Assembly (NCBI RefSeq): GCF_019264345.1
Contig: NZ_JAHVAO010000003.1
Location: 1 to 64,000 of the forward strand
From: Marinobacter arenosus
GTDB lineage: Bacteria > Pseudomonadota > Gammaproteobacteria > Pseudomonadales > Oleiphilaceae
Direction of reading: 5' to 3'
Length of the DNA stretch: 64,000 nt
Part shown: positions 49,103 through 58,575 of the stretch, in pieces
Position numbering within the stretch: position 1 is the stretch's first letter
How the letters are laid out: each line of letters begins with the position of its first letter
The notes under the pieces: generated by a model
Databases searched by the model: none
What the model was told of the DNA's origin: nothing
Seen by the model: the letters and a program-made list of their open reading frames with translations, nothing else
Translations under genes and position numbers: made by a program

Positions 49103-52100
49103 TCAATCCAGCCTGATGACTTTCAGTGACTCAATACCGCGATCGTCGACAATCTTGACTGCGATGCAGCGATTCTCACCTGGCTCGAAAGGGATGGACT
49201 TGGTGCCATGAAATTTGTCCAGCAAGTCTTCATTGAGCTCTGCACGAATATCTTTCTTGAGCTTGTACCAACCATCCTTCTTGCTAGCCATGGGGAAGAA
49301 AACCTGACGGGCGTAGAGTGAACGGTTGTCGTAATCCGTATCAAGCTGCCACATGGCGATATTCTTCTTGCCGCCTGATTTCAGCTCACCGGTTTTGGTG
49401 TCGAAATAGTCAAAGCCATGAACCTCGACCTGCAATTTACCACCCTTAAGTTCATGGACTTCAATATCTGGCTGCCCCATGAGCCAGAAAGACTGGTTGC
49501 TCGCCCGCCCCTTTTTAAGGTCGTCGGTGAGCAGGTCCGTGTTCATCTGAACTTTAAGCGCCTGGATACCTTTGATGTTATCTATATCTTTCGCTGCTTC
49601 AGGATCAAAATTAAAAGCACAGAAGATTAATATCTTTGGAAGTGGAAAAAGGTCGCCTGCATCTCGCATAGCAATTTCCACTTGCCGCTGCTCAAGAGCC
49701 GCGTGCTCAGGACCAAAGCTAACCGCAACGCGCTCTCCACTGTCGGCCACCGTACCAATCGCGTGAATGTAGTGAGCCCCCGGTAGTGTTTCCAAATCCT
49801 GGAGTTTAATTTGTTGCCCACCTTTACCCCGAATGCCTGAGTTGAGTAACTCTTCTCGCCACTGCGATTGACGCGACGTCGCTCCAGATCTTGCCAATGC
49901 AACATCCGCTTCGACAGGCTGATCGCCTTCGTCTAATCCCAGTACGGTCGCAAACGGGACCGCTTCAACAGTAAAGGGTCCGGTAATTCGCACTTTGTCT
50001 TTACTTACCTCAGGACGGTCATAGAGTACCTCTTGGCCAGAATGAGCAGCTATGCTCGCATCGATTCTTTCTTTCATGGCAGAGCGGCTTGCATGAAATT
50101 CTTCAAAAGCTTTTCTCGCACTCTCGGGCCAGTTTTCTGGCCATACTGAGGGCACTTCCCATTCCAAAAGTGCGTTTGAGTAGGCGACTTCCCCGCTTGG
50201 CATGGTCTCTTGCGAACAATCTTTATCCAGAAACGTCAATACTTGGCCGGATCTCGCTCCTTCTCTGACCTCAAAAGAAGTTCCAGCATTGCTCAACTTC
50301 TGATTTAAATTTACAAGCGCTCGGTCCACATTTGGATGCATGCTAGCAGCGATTTCGTCTATTTCTGAGTTGTTAGCAATTGCTTTCAGTCCAATGTGCG
50401 GAACGGTCTTGTATATGAACCCCCCACTCAGCCCCTCTTGGGGATACTTTAGTTCGTAGAAATCAAAGCTTGCCGTCATCAGCCGCTGTTTCGCCAGAGC
50501 AATCGCAACTCTAGACGTATCGCACGTCAGCCAACGCCTACCCCATTTTTCCGCCGCATATGCGGTTGTTCCAGAGCCACAGGTTGGGTCGAAAACAAGG
50601 TCCCCTGGGTCCGTTGTCATTAACAAACAACGCTCAACCGCTTTCACAGAGGTTTCGACTACATATCTTTTATCGGAAGCAAAGCCTGCAACACCAGTAT
50701 CGGTCCAACTGTTATTTATGGGATAAACTGGGAAGTCTTCAAAGTTTCTTACGTAATAAATAGATGTCTTTGTAGATTCGATACGGGATGCAATGCTAAG
50801 CCGGTTGAACCCGTTTTCGTGCGTCTTCCAGTATCCTTTTCCTGGGGTATATACGTCCCCATTAAATTTGACAGGGAAGCTTCCAGGCGGCCTTTGACTT
50901 GTAAAATTATCGATCCGATATATGCATGCTCCAGCCGGGAGAACCTTAGGATCAAACTTTTCATTCTTTGTTAACGGACGCTTTCTTCCGTCTGGAAGCC
51001 TAACTTTAGAGTATGCAGTTCCACCAGCACCGCCCAAAACCTTTTCAGAGTATAACGAGTTAAATTTTATTCTAGACCGATCTTTGGAGTACCAAACAAT
51101 GTAGTCGGCAACATTAGCTAATAAATCACTAGTTGCACTAGATGTTTTTGCAAAAGAAATCACTGATATGAAATTATCATCGCCAAACACCTCATCCATT
51201 AATTCACGTACATGATGTAAATTTTCGTCCGAGATCTGAACGAAGATACTTCCAGAGTCAGAAAGTAAATCTTTTGCAAGTAGCAACCGATCCCTCAAGT
51301 ATGTTAAGTAGGAATGGATACCAAGCTCCCAAGTATCACGGAATGCCTTAATCATTTCAGGTTCTTGGGTTAAGTCTTCATCCTTCTTGTCCTTAACATC
51401 CCTTTTATTTACGAAAGGTTGGAAGTTAGACCCGTACTTGATTCCATATGGAGGATCGATAAATATCGTCTGCACCTGCCCTGCCATACCCTCCTTCTGC
51501 AGCAGGGAGTTCATAACCAGCAACGAATCCCCCGCAATCATGCGGTTGGCCCAGTCCCTCTCATGCTTGTAGAAGTCGATGGCATCCCGGAGCGGCAGAT
51601 TCTCAAACGGAGCATGAAACAGGTCAGGCTGCAAAGCGGGAGAGGACTTTCCCTTTGCGTCTTTAATTCGTTTCTGGACAGCAGCCAGTATTGTTGCCGG
51701 ATCAATTCGCTCATGAACATGAAGCGAGACGGTATCCACTTCGAAACTGGTGCGCTCCGCTTTACCAGTCCAATTCAGATAGGGAGCCTGCATACGCTTA
51801 AGCTCAGAAAGATCCTCTCGCTCCCGTTCCAGGAATTCCTTATCAGCCACCCTTTTGCGAAGATTCGCTACTACCTCACGAATAGCAGCTTCGTTATCAG
51901 CCGCCAGCGCATGGTCCAGCCACGTCAACAGATCATCTTTCGCCTGTTTTGCTTCGACTTCTCGGGCGTGTAGCGCGTCCTCAATCAGATCTTCGACTTG
52001 CGACCTGCTTGAATCGAATTGCAGCTCTGGAGAGAGGTGCGGGTCATACTGCCAGGTCGTTTTTTGCTCCTCACCGTCAGAATGGGTATCCACCATGCCC

Positions 52101-52513
52101 ACATGCGGGTTGTTCTTCCGCTTCTCGTCATATCGGTACGACAAAACCTGACTGTGCTCTCCCTTTTTCTTTGCCGGCTGGCGAGGCGATTTCGGAGAGG
52201 CTGGCTTCTGACTGGAATAGACGAGATCTTCCTGTGAAGGCGCTTGCTGAGCTTGCAACTCAAAACCATCAGGTATCGCCTGCTCGCCTGCGACAGGCTG
52301 GTTTAGGAAGGTTGCACCACCGCGTCCACGCCCTTTCCCAATAGCCCCCTCATCGAGGAGCTGGTTTCGAGCCGCGTCAAAATCCTCGTCGCTGATGGCA
52401 AGTTGATGGTCGTCGCGAATCTGGTCTTTGAGGCTCATGTTGCCGACGGTTGATCCATCCTTGGGTAGCAAGGAAAGCAACAGGGATTTGATCTGCTCGA
52501 TATTGGTGCTCAT
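49103..52513 (-). CDS. Type III-like site-specific DNA adenine methyltransferase (Mod)
   Basis: A 1136-residue N6-adenine methyltransferase. The catalytic motif IV DPPYGIKYG is at about 353-361, and the SAM motif I DPTCGSGTTAYAAEKWGRRW lies later at about 642, the beta-class order used by type III Mod proteins. The segment between them (370-600) should contain the target recognition region. The protein is longer than a typical Mod (about 600-700), with extra N-terminal (winged-helix-like, residues 1-70) and C-terminal regions. It is followed 9 nt later by Res. The 233-nt gap on its 5' side has no gene and may hold an internal promoter. Confidence 0.9.
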   Translation of the reverse strand: MSTNIEQIKSLLLSLLPKDGSTVGNMSLKDQIRDDHQLAISDEDFDAARNQLLDEGAIGKGRGRGGATFLNQPVAGEQAIPDGFELQAQQAPSQEDLVYSSQKPASPKSPRQPAKKKGEHSQVLSYRYDEKRKNNPHVGMVDTHSDGEEQKTTWQYDPHLSPELQFDSSRSQVEDLIEDALHAREVEAKQAKDDLLTWLDHALAADNEAAIREVVANLRKRVADKEFLEREREDLSELKRMQAPYLNWTGKAERTSFEVDTVSLHVHERIDPATILAAVQKRIKDAKGKSSPALQPDLFHAPFENLPLRDAIDFYKHERDWANRMIAGDSLLVMNSLLQKEGMAGQVQTIFIDPPYGIKYGSNFQPFVNKRDVKDKKDEDLTQEPEMIKAFRDTWELGIHSYLTYLRDRLLLAKDLLSDSGSIFVQISDENLHHVRELMDEVFGDDNFISVISFAKTSSATSDLLANVADYIVWYSKDRSRIKFNSLYSEKVLGGAGGTAYSKVRLPDGRKRPLTKNEKFDPKVLPAGACIYRIDNFTSQRPPGSFPVKFNGDVYTPGKGYWKTHENGFNRLSIASRIESTKTSIYYVRNFEDFPVYPINNSWTDTGVAGFASDKRYVVETSVKAVERCLLMTTDPGDLVFDPTCGSGTTAYAAEKWGRRWLTCDTSRVAIALAKQRLMTASFDFYELKYPQEGLSGGFIYKTVPHIGLKAIANNSEIDEIAASMHPNVDRALVNLNQKLSNAGTSFEVREGARSGQVLTFLDKDCSQETMPSGEVAYSNALLEWEVPSVWPENWPESARKAFEEFHASRSAMKERIDASIAAHSGQEVLYDRPEVSKDKVRITGPFTVEAVPFATVLGLDEGDQPVEADVALARSGATSRQSQWREELLNSGIRGKGGQQIKLQDLETLPGAHYIHAIGTVADSGERVAVSFGPEHAALEQRQVEIAMRDAGDLFPLPKILIFCAFNFDPEAAKDIDNIKGIQALKVQMNTDLLTDDLKKGRASNQSFWLMGQPDIEVHELKGGKLQVEVHGFDYFDTKTGELKSGGKKNIAMWQLDTDYDNRSLYARQVFFPMASKKDGWYKLKKDIRAELNEDLLDKFHGTKSIPFEPGENRCIAVKIVDDRGIESLKVIRLD

Positions 52514-52746
52514 GGAATACTCGCTGCGAAAACTTGGTTCCGTCCTCCCCGTCGTTGCGACAGGGCTGGCAAGTGGCCGAGCTGATGGGCTCAGGCTTCG
52601 ACCACGCTCTTGAATGTTGTCAGCTGGTAAAAGTAGCAGAAAGAGACATAAACATCAGTTGTTTATCTCATCTACCCAGAGCGCTGGAGACAGCATGCGG
52701 ATCGATATTCAGTACGCTCAAAGTTCTGTCAGCTATTACCTACATA

Positions 52747-54483
52747 CTACGAACTTAACCCATCCTCCGAAGTGCGAGGTCCCATGGAGATCTCAGAGTC
52801 TATGGATGTGTTCCGGAAAAGCTCTTTGACAAGGTTTGCTAGACGCGGAGATGAGGAGTCATTCGCTATAGACCGGCAAGCTTTTACAAAATGCTCCGTA
52901 GCGGTACCGAAGTGGGGATCGTAAGCCGACCGATTAATACGCATTTTGATCATCTGTCGCATGAATTTGCCAAGGATTCGCAAGTCTTTCATATCGCGTA
53001 TAGCAGCCTCAAAGTCCTGAACCGATGCTCTACTGAGAGCGACTTCTTCCAACGTTCCCCAACCACTATGGTCAACAATGTGTATACAGGCATCGACTAG
53101 ATTGGTGTCATTCTGAGCCGCTGACTCTGCCTTATCGAGCTCTGCTTGGATTCTGTGATCTATTGGATTTCCAAATGGATTTTCGAAAGAGATCTGTAGT
53201 CGACCCTCCCGATAAGCTTTAATCCAAGCATCGATGATCAAGGTGGCTTTTGCTGCGCCCCCAGTCATCCGGGAAAGCTCTGCACTCAACTGGCTCACAA
53301 TGAAAGGGTCAAGAAGGCCTGCAATTTTTGGGAAGCCAGCCGCTTCCTCCACCAACTGGTTTTCGTCGGCTCGATGGTCCCAAAAAGATCGAAAAAGGAA
53401 ATCCTGGATCGTTTTCCTTGCTTCCATGGCCTCAGTCTCAGAGGCATAACGGCTAATGATGGCTTCTATTTTGACTGGCTCGAATAGACCCGACTCCAAA
53501 AACTCGACCAATCGCTCCTCAAACTCGTCGCATCCATGGATGCCCAGTTCTTGCATAAGCATCCTCCAGCCATCCTCCCTTTTTTCCTGAACAGTAGGCT
53601 CATCATCATTGTCCCTTCCAAAGTTGGCCCAGTCAGGGTTACCAATATTCAGCGCGAATTTGAAATCCGGACCGTCCTCCAAACCCCGATGGTAGATAGA
53701 TGAAAATAAGACGATAGATGGCACCACCCGATCCAGAATAGGCTTGTCCAAATCCCTACCTGCCAGAATCTGATTAGTCGCCTTGATGACCCGCGTGACG
53801 ATGCGAATGTTGGTCAACCCGCATATCACAGACGCTCGCTGAATCGCTTCTGCGTACTTGGATGGCTTAAGGGCAATTGCTATCGAGAAGGCTTCCTCAG
53901 GCGTGGTGGATAGCTTTATTTCGTGATCAATGATCTTTTCCCTGAAGGTTGCCCACAGTTCAGCCTGGTCCTCCTTGGTTGAAAGCTGATCATCATTAAG
54001 AACGAGGATGAACCGCGAACCATGCTGCTTTGAATATTCATCGATGAAACCAAGGACCTCATTGATACCAAGCGTCTCATATTTGCGTTCGATGTCATCA
54101 ATAACGATCAGCTTATTGCGTAATACAGCAGGCGCCATTAACAACAAATTCAAATTATTTATGGCAGCCAGTGCTTTGTAATGCTTGGAGGCAGCCTCTA
54201 CACCCGAATTGAACAGATTCTTTAACCCGTCGAACACCCCACCGTGAGACTCCACTCCGGGTACCGATGCCTCAATAAGTTTGCGCTTCAGCTGATCAAT
54301 GCCCGATAAGCCAAAGAGTGAGACGTAAAGGGCATTCCTTACCTTATCATCACGAGCCTCAGCCTGGACCTCAGTCCAGAGATGGGTTTTACCTGTTCCC
54401 CATTTGCCCGACAGCGCAATCACCTTGTTATCTGATTCGCTGAGCGATTGGATCATTTGTTCCTTTGCTTTCTTTAACGACAC
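52747..54483 (-). CDS. KAP-like P-loop NTPase
   Basis: A 578-residue AAA+/STAND-like ATPase: Walker A GKWGTGKT (26-33), Walker B LIVIDDIERK (125-134), then a sensor-like FILVLNDD and a long helical C-terminus. The IDDIER form and layout resemble KAP family NTPases and other defence-associated P-loop proteins; members are often membrane-linked but I see no clear transmembrane pair here. The start is GTG 54483 with GGAG 5 nt upstream. It lies between the SNF2 helicase and the methyltransferase, with gaps of about 200 and 233 nt on either side. Confidence 0.8.
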   Translation of the reverse strand: MSLKKAKEQMIQSLSESDNKVIALSGKWGTGKTHLWTEVQAEARDDKVRNALYVSLFGLSGIDQLKRKLIEASVPGVESHGGVFDGLKNLFNSGVEAASKHYKALAAINNLNLLLMAPAVLRNKLIVIDDIERKYETLGINEVLGFIDEYSKQHGSRFILVLNDDQLSTKEDQAELWATFREKIIDHEIKLSTTPEEAFSIAIALKPSKYAEAIQRASVICGLTNIRIVTRVIKATNQILAGRDLDKPILDRVVPSIVLFSSIYHRGLEDGPDFKFALNIGNPDWANFGRDNDDEPTVQEKREDGWRMLMQELGIHGCDEFEERLVEFLESGLFEPVKIEAIISRYASETEAMEARKTIQDFLFRSFWDHRADENQLVEEAAGFPKIAGLLDPFIVSQLSAELSRMTGGAAKATLIIDAWIKAYREGRLQISFENPFGNPIDHRIQAELDKAESAAQNDTNLVDACIHIVDHSGWGTLEEVALSRASVQDFEAAIRDMKDLRILGKFMRQMIKMRINRSAYDPHFGTATEHFVKACRSIANDSSSPRLANLVKELFRNTSIDSEISMGPRTSEDGLSS

Positions 54484-54681
54484 GCTGTCTCCAACGATAG
54501 ATTGACGCCTATTACGTCCATTTCGGACCGTTAACTTGTGAACAATATCTAGCCAACGTCGATGTGTATGTCAGCTTCTGCAATTAACCTCAAATCATCT
54601 AGCTATTCATCTTATCTAGCTCACCAAAGCGGACGGACGAGAGTCCCAGTTGGTTCTGTGTCTGCGTTTCAGAGAGGAGCT

Positions 54682-57600
54682 TCAAAACTGATCTTCCTCG
54701 CAAACCAGGAACTCCAACCGGTCACTCTCCACCGCAAGCACATGAGCGCAGTAGACGAATTCCCGCCAATGCAGGCTATCAACCGGATGAACGCAGCGGC
54801 CAACAATCTCCCGGTGGTCATTCAGCATGAACTCAACCACGTCGGTAGATCGATTCCGCTCCCAGGTTAGCTCTACAATTTTCTCAACAGGCATTGCGCT
54901 GACGGCGTTTGAAGGCACTGCCGGGCTGATGAAAATACACTGCCCGTCGCACTCCGATAGGAGGACGGTCTGGGAGCGCTGCAATTCGCCCTCTTTGAAC
55001 CAAAACCGGAGTCCGATCGTTTTCCCGGAATCGACCACATCGACCTTCAGGGCCTGTTGACCGACTTGAATTTCTTGGTCCTGCCGAAGTCGTTCGAGAT
55101 GCTGAGAAACGACAGAGCCTGGCGGTCGGTATTGCTTCGGGTCGTGTCTTTCATGAAACCGAGCAAGAAGCGCCGTCATATCCCTCTCGACCGTTACGAT
55201 CTCATCCCCCACCAGCATTTCGGCATCGTAGGCCAATCGCCAAACATTCCTGGCAGTTTGATAAGCAAAGGTTCTATGGAGCGTGGTCCAGGAGTGTTGG
55301 TGCATCAACATGGCCAATTCACTGTGAGAGCCTATCTGAACTTGCGTTCCACGACAGTCCTGATGATCAACCACAACTCGGGCAAGGATTTCTCCAGATG
55401 CCCTGGCTGTCGTCAGACGAACTTCCGCAATATCGGATACCTGTTCGACCAAGTCGCTTACCTTCAGGTTAACTCTCAACGGCCAGCGAATGCGTTCACT
55501 AACGCCGAGCGCGGTGGCGATCAGTTGCTTCGCTTGAGTGACGTTCGCCTGCACTTGTTTCTGCGTTTCCTTAATCTGCTGCTTGAGAAAACTCAGGTGT
55601 TCCAGATCCGATCTCGGATCTGCTGGATCAAAAGGACTTTCCAGGAAATCTCTTATCTGGGGCTCTATTCGGGTGCGATCGGCGATTTCGGATTCGGCGA
55701 TTTCCTCCTTGTCTGAAGCGACGGTGCTTCCAATCTCATGGAGCGAGGCCATGTAACGATTGATGCTTTCCGAGAGTCGACGAATCTGAACGCGCTCAAT
55801 GCTCTCTTTCACGTGGGGGAAACTGACCTGTATTAAGTCATCCTCTTCCGGATCACTGAAGCCTCCACGAGTGAGCCGACGCTGTGCCAACGAGCCAACA
55901 CGATCAACCCGACCGTTCTTCTGTTCGATGCTTACTGGCGAGCCTGATACGCCATAGTGGACAACGCTATCGCAGAAGAGGTGCAGATCTTCACCTTCCT
56001 GAAACACATTCGTGCTCACAAGTACCAATGGATACCCTGGCATACGAAACTTGCGGGCCTGGGCTGAACGCTGTCCCGGCGCATTGGTCTCGCCCGTCGC
56101 ACCAATGATCGGGGCGATCGGGTTAAGCTGATTACTCAGGTAGCGGCGATATTCGTTGGTACCCAGGTCGAAAATGCCAGGAAGGTTGGCTTTCAGTATC
56201 GCCGGCAGCTCATCCGCCAGCCCTTTTAGCTCACGATAGGTGGAAAACCCTTGAACCTGGGATTGTCGAGTCAGCTCCGTGACGAAATCTTTAATCCAGT
56301 CAGTGAGGACGCGGCTACTGAGATCTCCCTCTCCCTGCCTCAGGCGCGACACGTACAGATCAATCATGCCGTGGCCCGTGCGTAGCACTGTCGATACAAT
56401 TGCTGTGTGTATATCAACGGTTCTCAGCAGCGCTTTTATGTCATCACGGTTAGTGCAAACAGGCGTTTCAGTGAGCCGACGAAACAGCTCTCCTATACTT
56501 GGGAGGATTTGCCCCTTCAGCTCATCACTGACTTCCAGTTCAGAAAACAATGTTGGTAAGCAGAGCTGCTCTCGAACGTCCTGGGGGCTTAGTGGAACAC
56601 CCTCGCCCTGCGCGTTCTGGTGACTGAGAAAAGCTTGTAGATGATCTCTAAGTGGCGCAAAAGCTCTGTGTCCGAGCTGATTGACCCAGGCGTCCAGAAA
56701 GAACAATTGCGACAGCCTGAATTTCCGAAGGTACTCTTGTGCCTGAACCTTTCCAAGATCGGCAAGGGACGCTTCAGTATCAGCGGCTAAGCATTGCTCG
56801 ATAACTTGGCGCAGGTCCACACCGCTGAAAAAACACATGAGCTGCGCCCAATTCACCTCTAAAAGAGGGCTAGCCAGGCGCGTGGGTTGGGAAAGGCTTT
56901 GCCTCACCTGATCCGGCGTTAAAAGATCCCCCCAGTTCTTCCGTTTTTGAGGCTTTGGCGCGTCGCCTCGGAAGAACCAGTTGAAAAAGTTGTCGTTCTT
57001 GGGTGGCTGCCGGAGTTCGGCCTCTCCAGTGCTGTCCTCCTCCGCGAGGCCTTCATCTATGCGCTCGTCCCTGAATCGGCTGATTTCACCGTATTCGCTG
57101 ATCACGCCTTGCACAGAACTCAGTGCTTTCGGGCGATCTTGCAGGCGGAAATTCAGGTAATTGATCAGCCAATCGTCATAGCATTCATCGAGTTTCTGCT
57201 TGAGTTCTTTGACGCTTTTCACCCGACGCACGAATACAAGCTGTTTGCGATTCTCCTGAACAACCGCATTGGCCAACTGCTTTGCAACGGTGTCCATTTT
57301 AGGGTGTGGCAGTGAGCGCCCGAGGTTTGCATTTACATAACTGTCGACAATAGCACCAACCACGTTCCGGTCCTGCGCATCGCGTCCTCTATCATCGGGA
57401 TCTTCACTATCGAACTCCACCCGGGGTGAACGAGTGGTTTCACCATAGCTCTCGAAGGATGCAAGCATTCCCATTTGGAAGGACGGAGAGCCATGCTTGT
57501 GCCCCAATGCATCGCCAACCTTCTTCTGAACCAGGGCGGTGACCAGCTTCTGTTCATCCGTTTCCAGTTCAATCGCTGCCTTGTGCCCATCGCGCCACTC

Positions 57601-58575
57601 CGCACGGTACATATTACGGGTGTATTCCCTGTCTCCGATTTTCAACCGGTTGAGGCGGCGGACCATAAACCGGGCGATCTCTGCTTTGTCCGTTACAGAC
57701 TTGGCGTTCCTCAGAAGGCCGTCCTTTCCTACCAGAGCAAGCTGGTTCCGTAGTTGTTCCAGGTTACGATCGTAAGGCGTGGCGGAGAGCAGCAAGGCAT
57801 TGCGTACGCGACGCTGAAAAGGTCTGACCTTAGCGTTTTGGTTTTGATAGAAACCCAAGACCTGAGAAAGTACTCGGTTTCGGTCGCTACTATCCGCGTC
57901 ATGCTTAAAGTTATGCGCTTCATCGATCACTACGAGGTCAAACGTGGGCAATAGGTAGTTCAATGCTCTTGCGAACTCATCTTTTACCCCTTGATGCGTC
58001 GGGGGTCCACCAGGTACTGCAAACGCGGGAACCAATCCTTTAAGCTTTTCACGCTGTTTCTTCCAGCTTTCGATCGCTCTCTGCCCGTCATCTCCATCTG
58101 CTTTTTGAAGCCCAAAACTGAAACTCCCATTGCGAACGAAAAAGTCAGCATAGAAGCCCGAGGCTGCTGTGCGGATGAGATCTTCCAGGCTACCGCATTT
58201 GGCCACAGGGGCAGCCGGCTTGCCCTCCGGAGTACGCACTCGGTAGCTAGCAGTACATACGTTTCTGTCGATAAAGCTGGCTTGTTCCCGCAGCCATTTG
58301 TCCTGAACATTGGCACTTGGGCAGATATAGAGAACCCGCAGAGCCGGGTTGAAATACCGCATCAGCGAAACAACTCCGAGCGCTATGTAGGTTTTTCCCA
58401 TTCCGACTTCATCGGCGAGATAACCTAACCCGATATTCTCGGTGTTGATCATGTTGTAGAGAGCAACCGCGCCACGGAGCTGGACCTCGCCGAGCGATTT
58501 GAGCTCATCCCTACCACCACTGAAATCAAGAATATGGCGTGCAGAGTCCAGGTCGAGGATAGGGTAAGGTTTCAT
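54682..58575 (-). CDS. SNF2-type DEAH helicase
   Basis: A 1297-residue SNF2/HepA-like ATPase: Walker A DEVGMGKT (55-62), DEAH (218-221), LLLSATPYD motif III, a helicase C-terminal part with STNVFQEGEDL and motif VI EQKNGRVDRVGS. A long insertion separates the two RecA lobes, as in DISARM DrmD and related defence helicases. ATG 58575 forms an ATGA overlap with the PLD gene stop, so the two are translationally coupled. It lacks any nuclease motif I can see; DNA cleavage would come from the PLD partner (inference). Confidence 0.9.
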   Translation of the reverse strand: MKPYPILDLDSARHILDFSGGRDELKSLGEVQLRGAVALYNMINTENIGLGYLADEVGMGKTYIALGVVSLMRYFNPALRVLYICPSANVQDKWLREQASFIDRNVCTASYRVRTPEGKPAAPVAKCGSLEDLIRTAASGFYADFFVRNGSFSFGLQKADGDDGQRAIESWKKQREKLKGLVPAFAVPGGPPTHQGVKDEFARALNYLLPTFDLVVIDEAHNFKHDADSSDRNRVLSQVLGFYQNQNAKVRPFQRRVRNALLLSATPYDRNLEQLRNQLALVGKDGLLRNAKSVTDKAEIARFMVRRLNRLKIGDREYTRNMYRAEWRDGHKAAIELETDEQKLVTALVQKKVGDALGHKHGSPSFQMGMLASFESYGETTRSPRVEFDSEDPDDRGRDAQDRNVVGAIVDSYVNANLGRSLPHPKMDTVAKQLANAVVQENRKQLVFVRRVKSVKELKQKLDECYDDWLINYLNFRLQDRPKALSSVQGVISEYGEISRFRDERIDEGLAEEDSTGEAELRQPPKNDNFFNWFFRGDAPKPQKRKNWGDLLTPDQVRQSLSQPTRLASPLLEVNWAQLMCFFSGVDLRQVIEQCLAADTEASLADLGKVQAQEYLRKFRLSQLFFLDAWVNQLGHRAFAPLRDHLQAFLSHQNAQGEGVPLSPQDVREQLCLPTLFSELEVSDELKGQILPSIGELFRRLTETPVCTNRDDIKALLRTVDIHTAIVSTVLRTGHGMIDLYVSRLRQGEGDLSSRVLTDWIKDFVTELTRQSQVQGFSTYRELKGLADELPAILKANLPGIFDLGTNEYRRYLSNQLNPIAPIIGATGETNAPGQRSAQARKFRMPGYPLVLVSTNVFQEGEDLHLFCDSVVHYGVSGSPVSIEQKNGRVDRVGSLAQRRLTRGGFSDPEEDDLIQVSFPHVKESIERVQIRRLSESINRYMASLHEIGSTVASDKEEIAESEIADRTRIEPQIRDFLESPFDPADPRSDLEHLSFLKQQIKETQKQVQANVTQAKQLIATALGVSERIRWPLRVNLKVSDLVEQVSDIAEVRLTTARASGEILARVVVDHQDCRGTQVQIGSHSELAMLMHQHSWTTLHRTFAYQTARNVWRLAYDAEMLVGDEIVTVERDMTALLARFHERHDPKQYRPPGSVVSQHLERLRQDQEIQVGQQALKVDVVDSGKTIGLRFWFKEGELQRSQTVLLSECDGQCIFISPAVPSNAVSAMPVEKIVELTWERNRSTDVVEFMLNDHREIVGRCVHPVDSLHWREFVYCAHVLAVESDRLEFLVCEEDQF

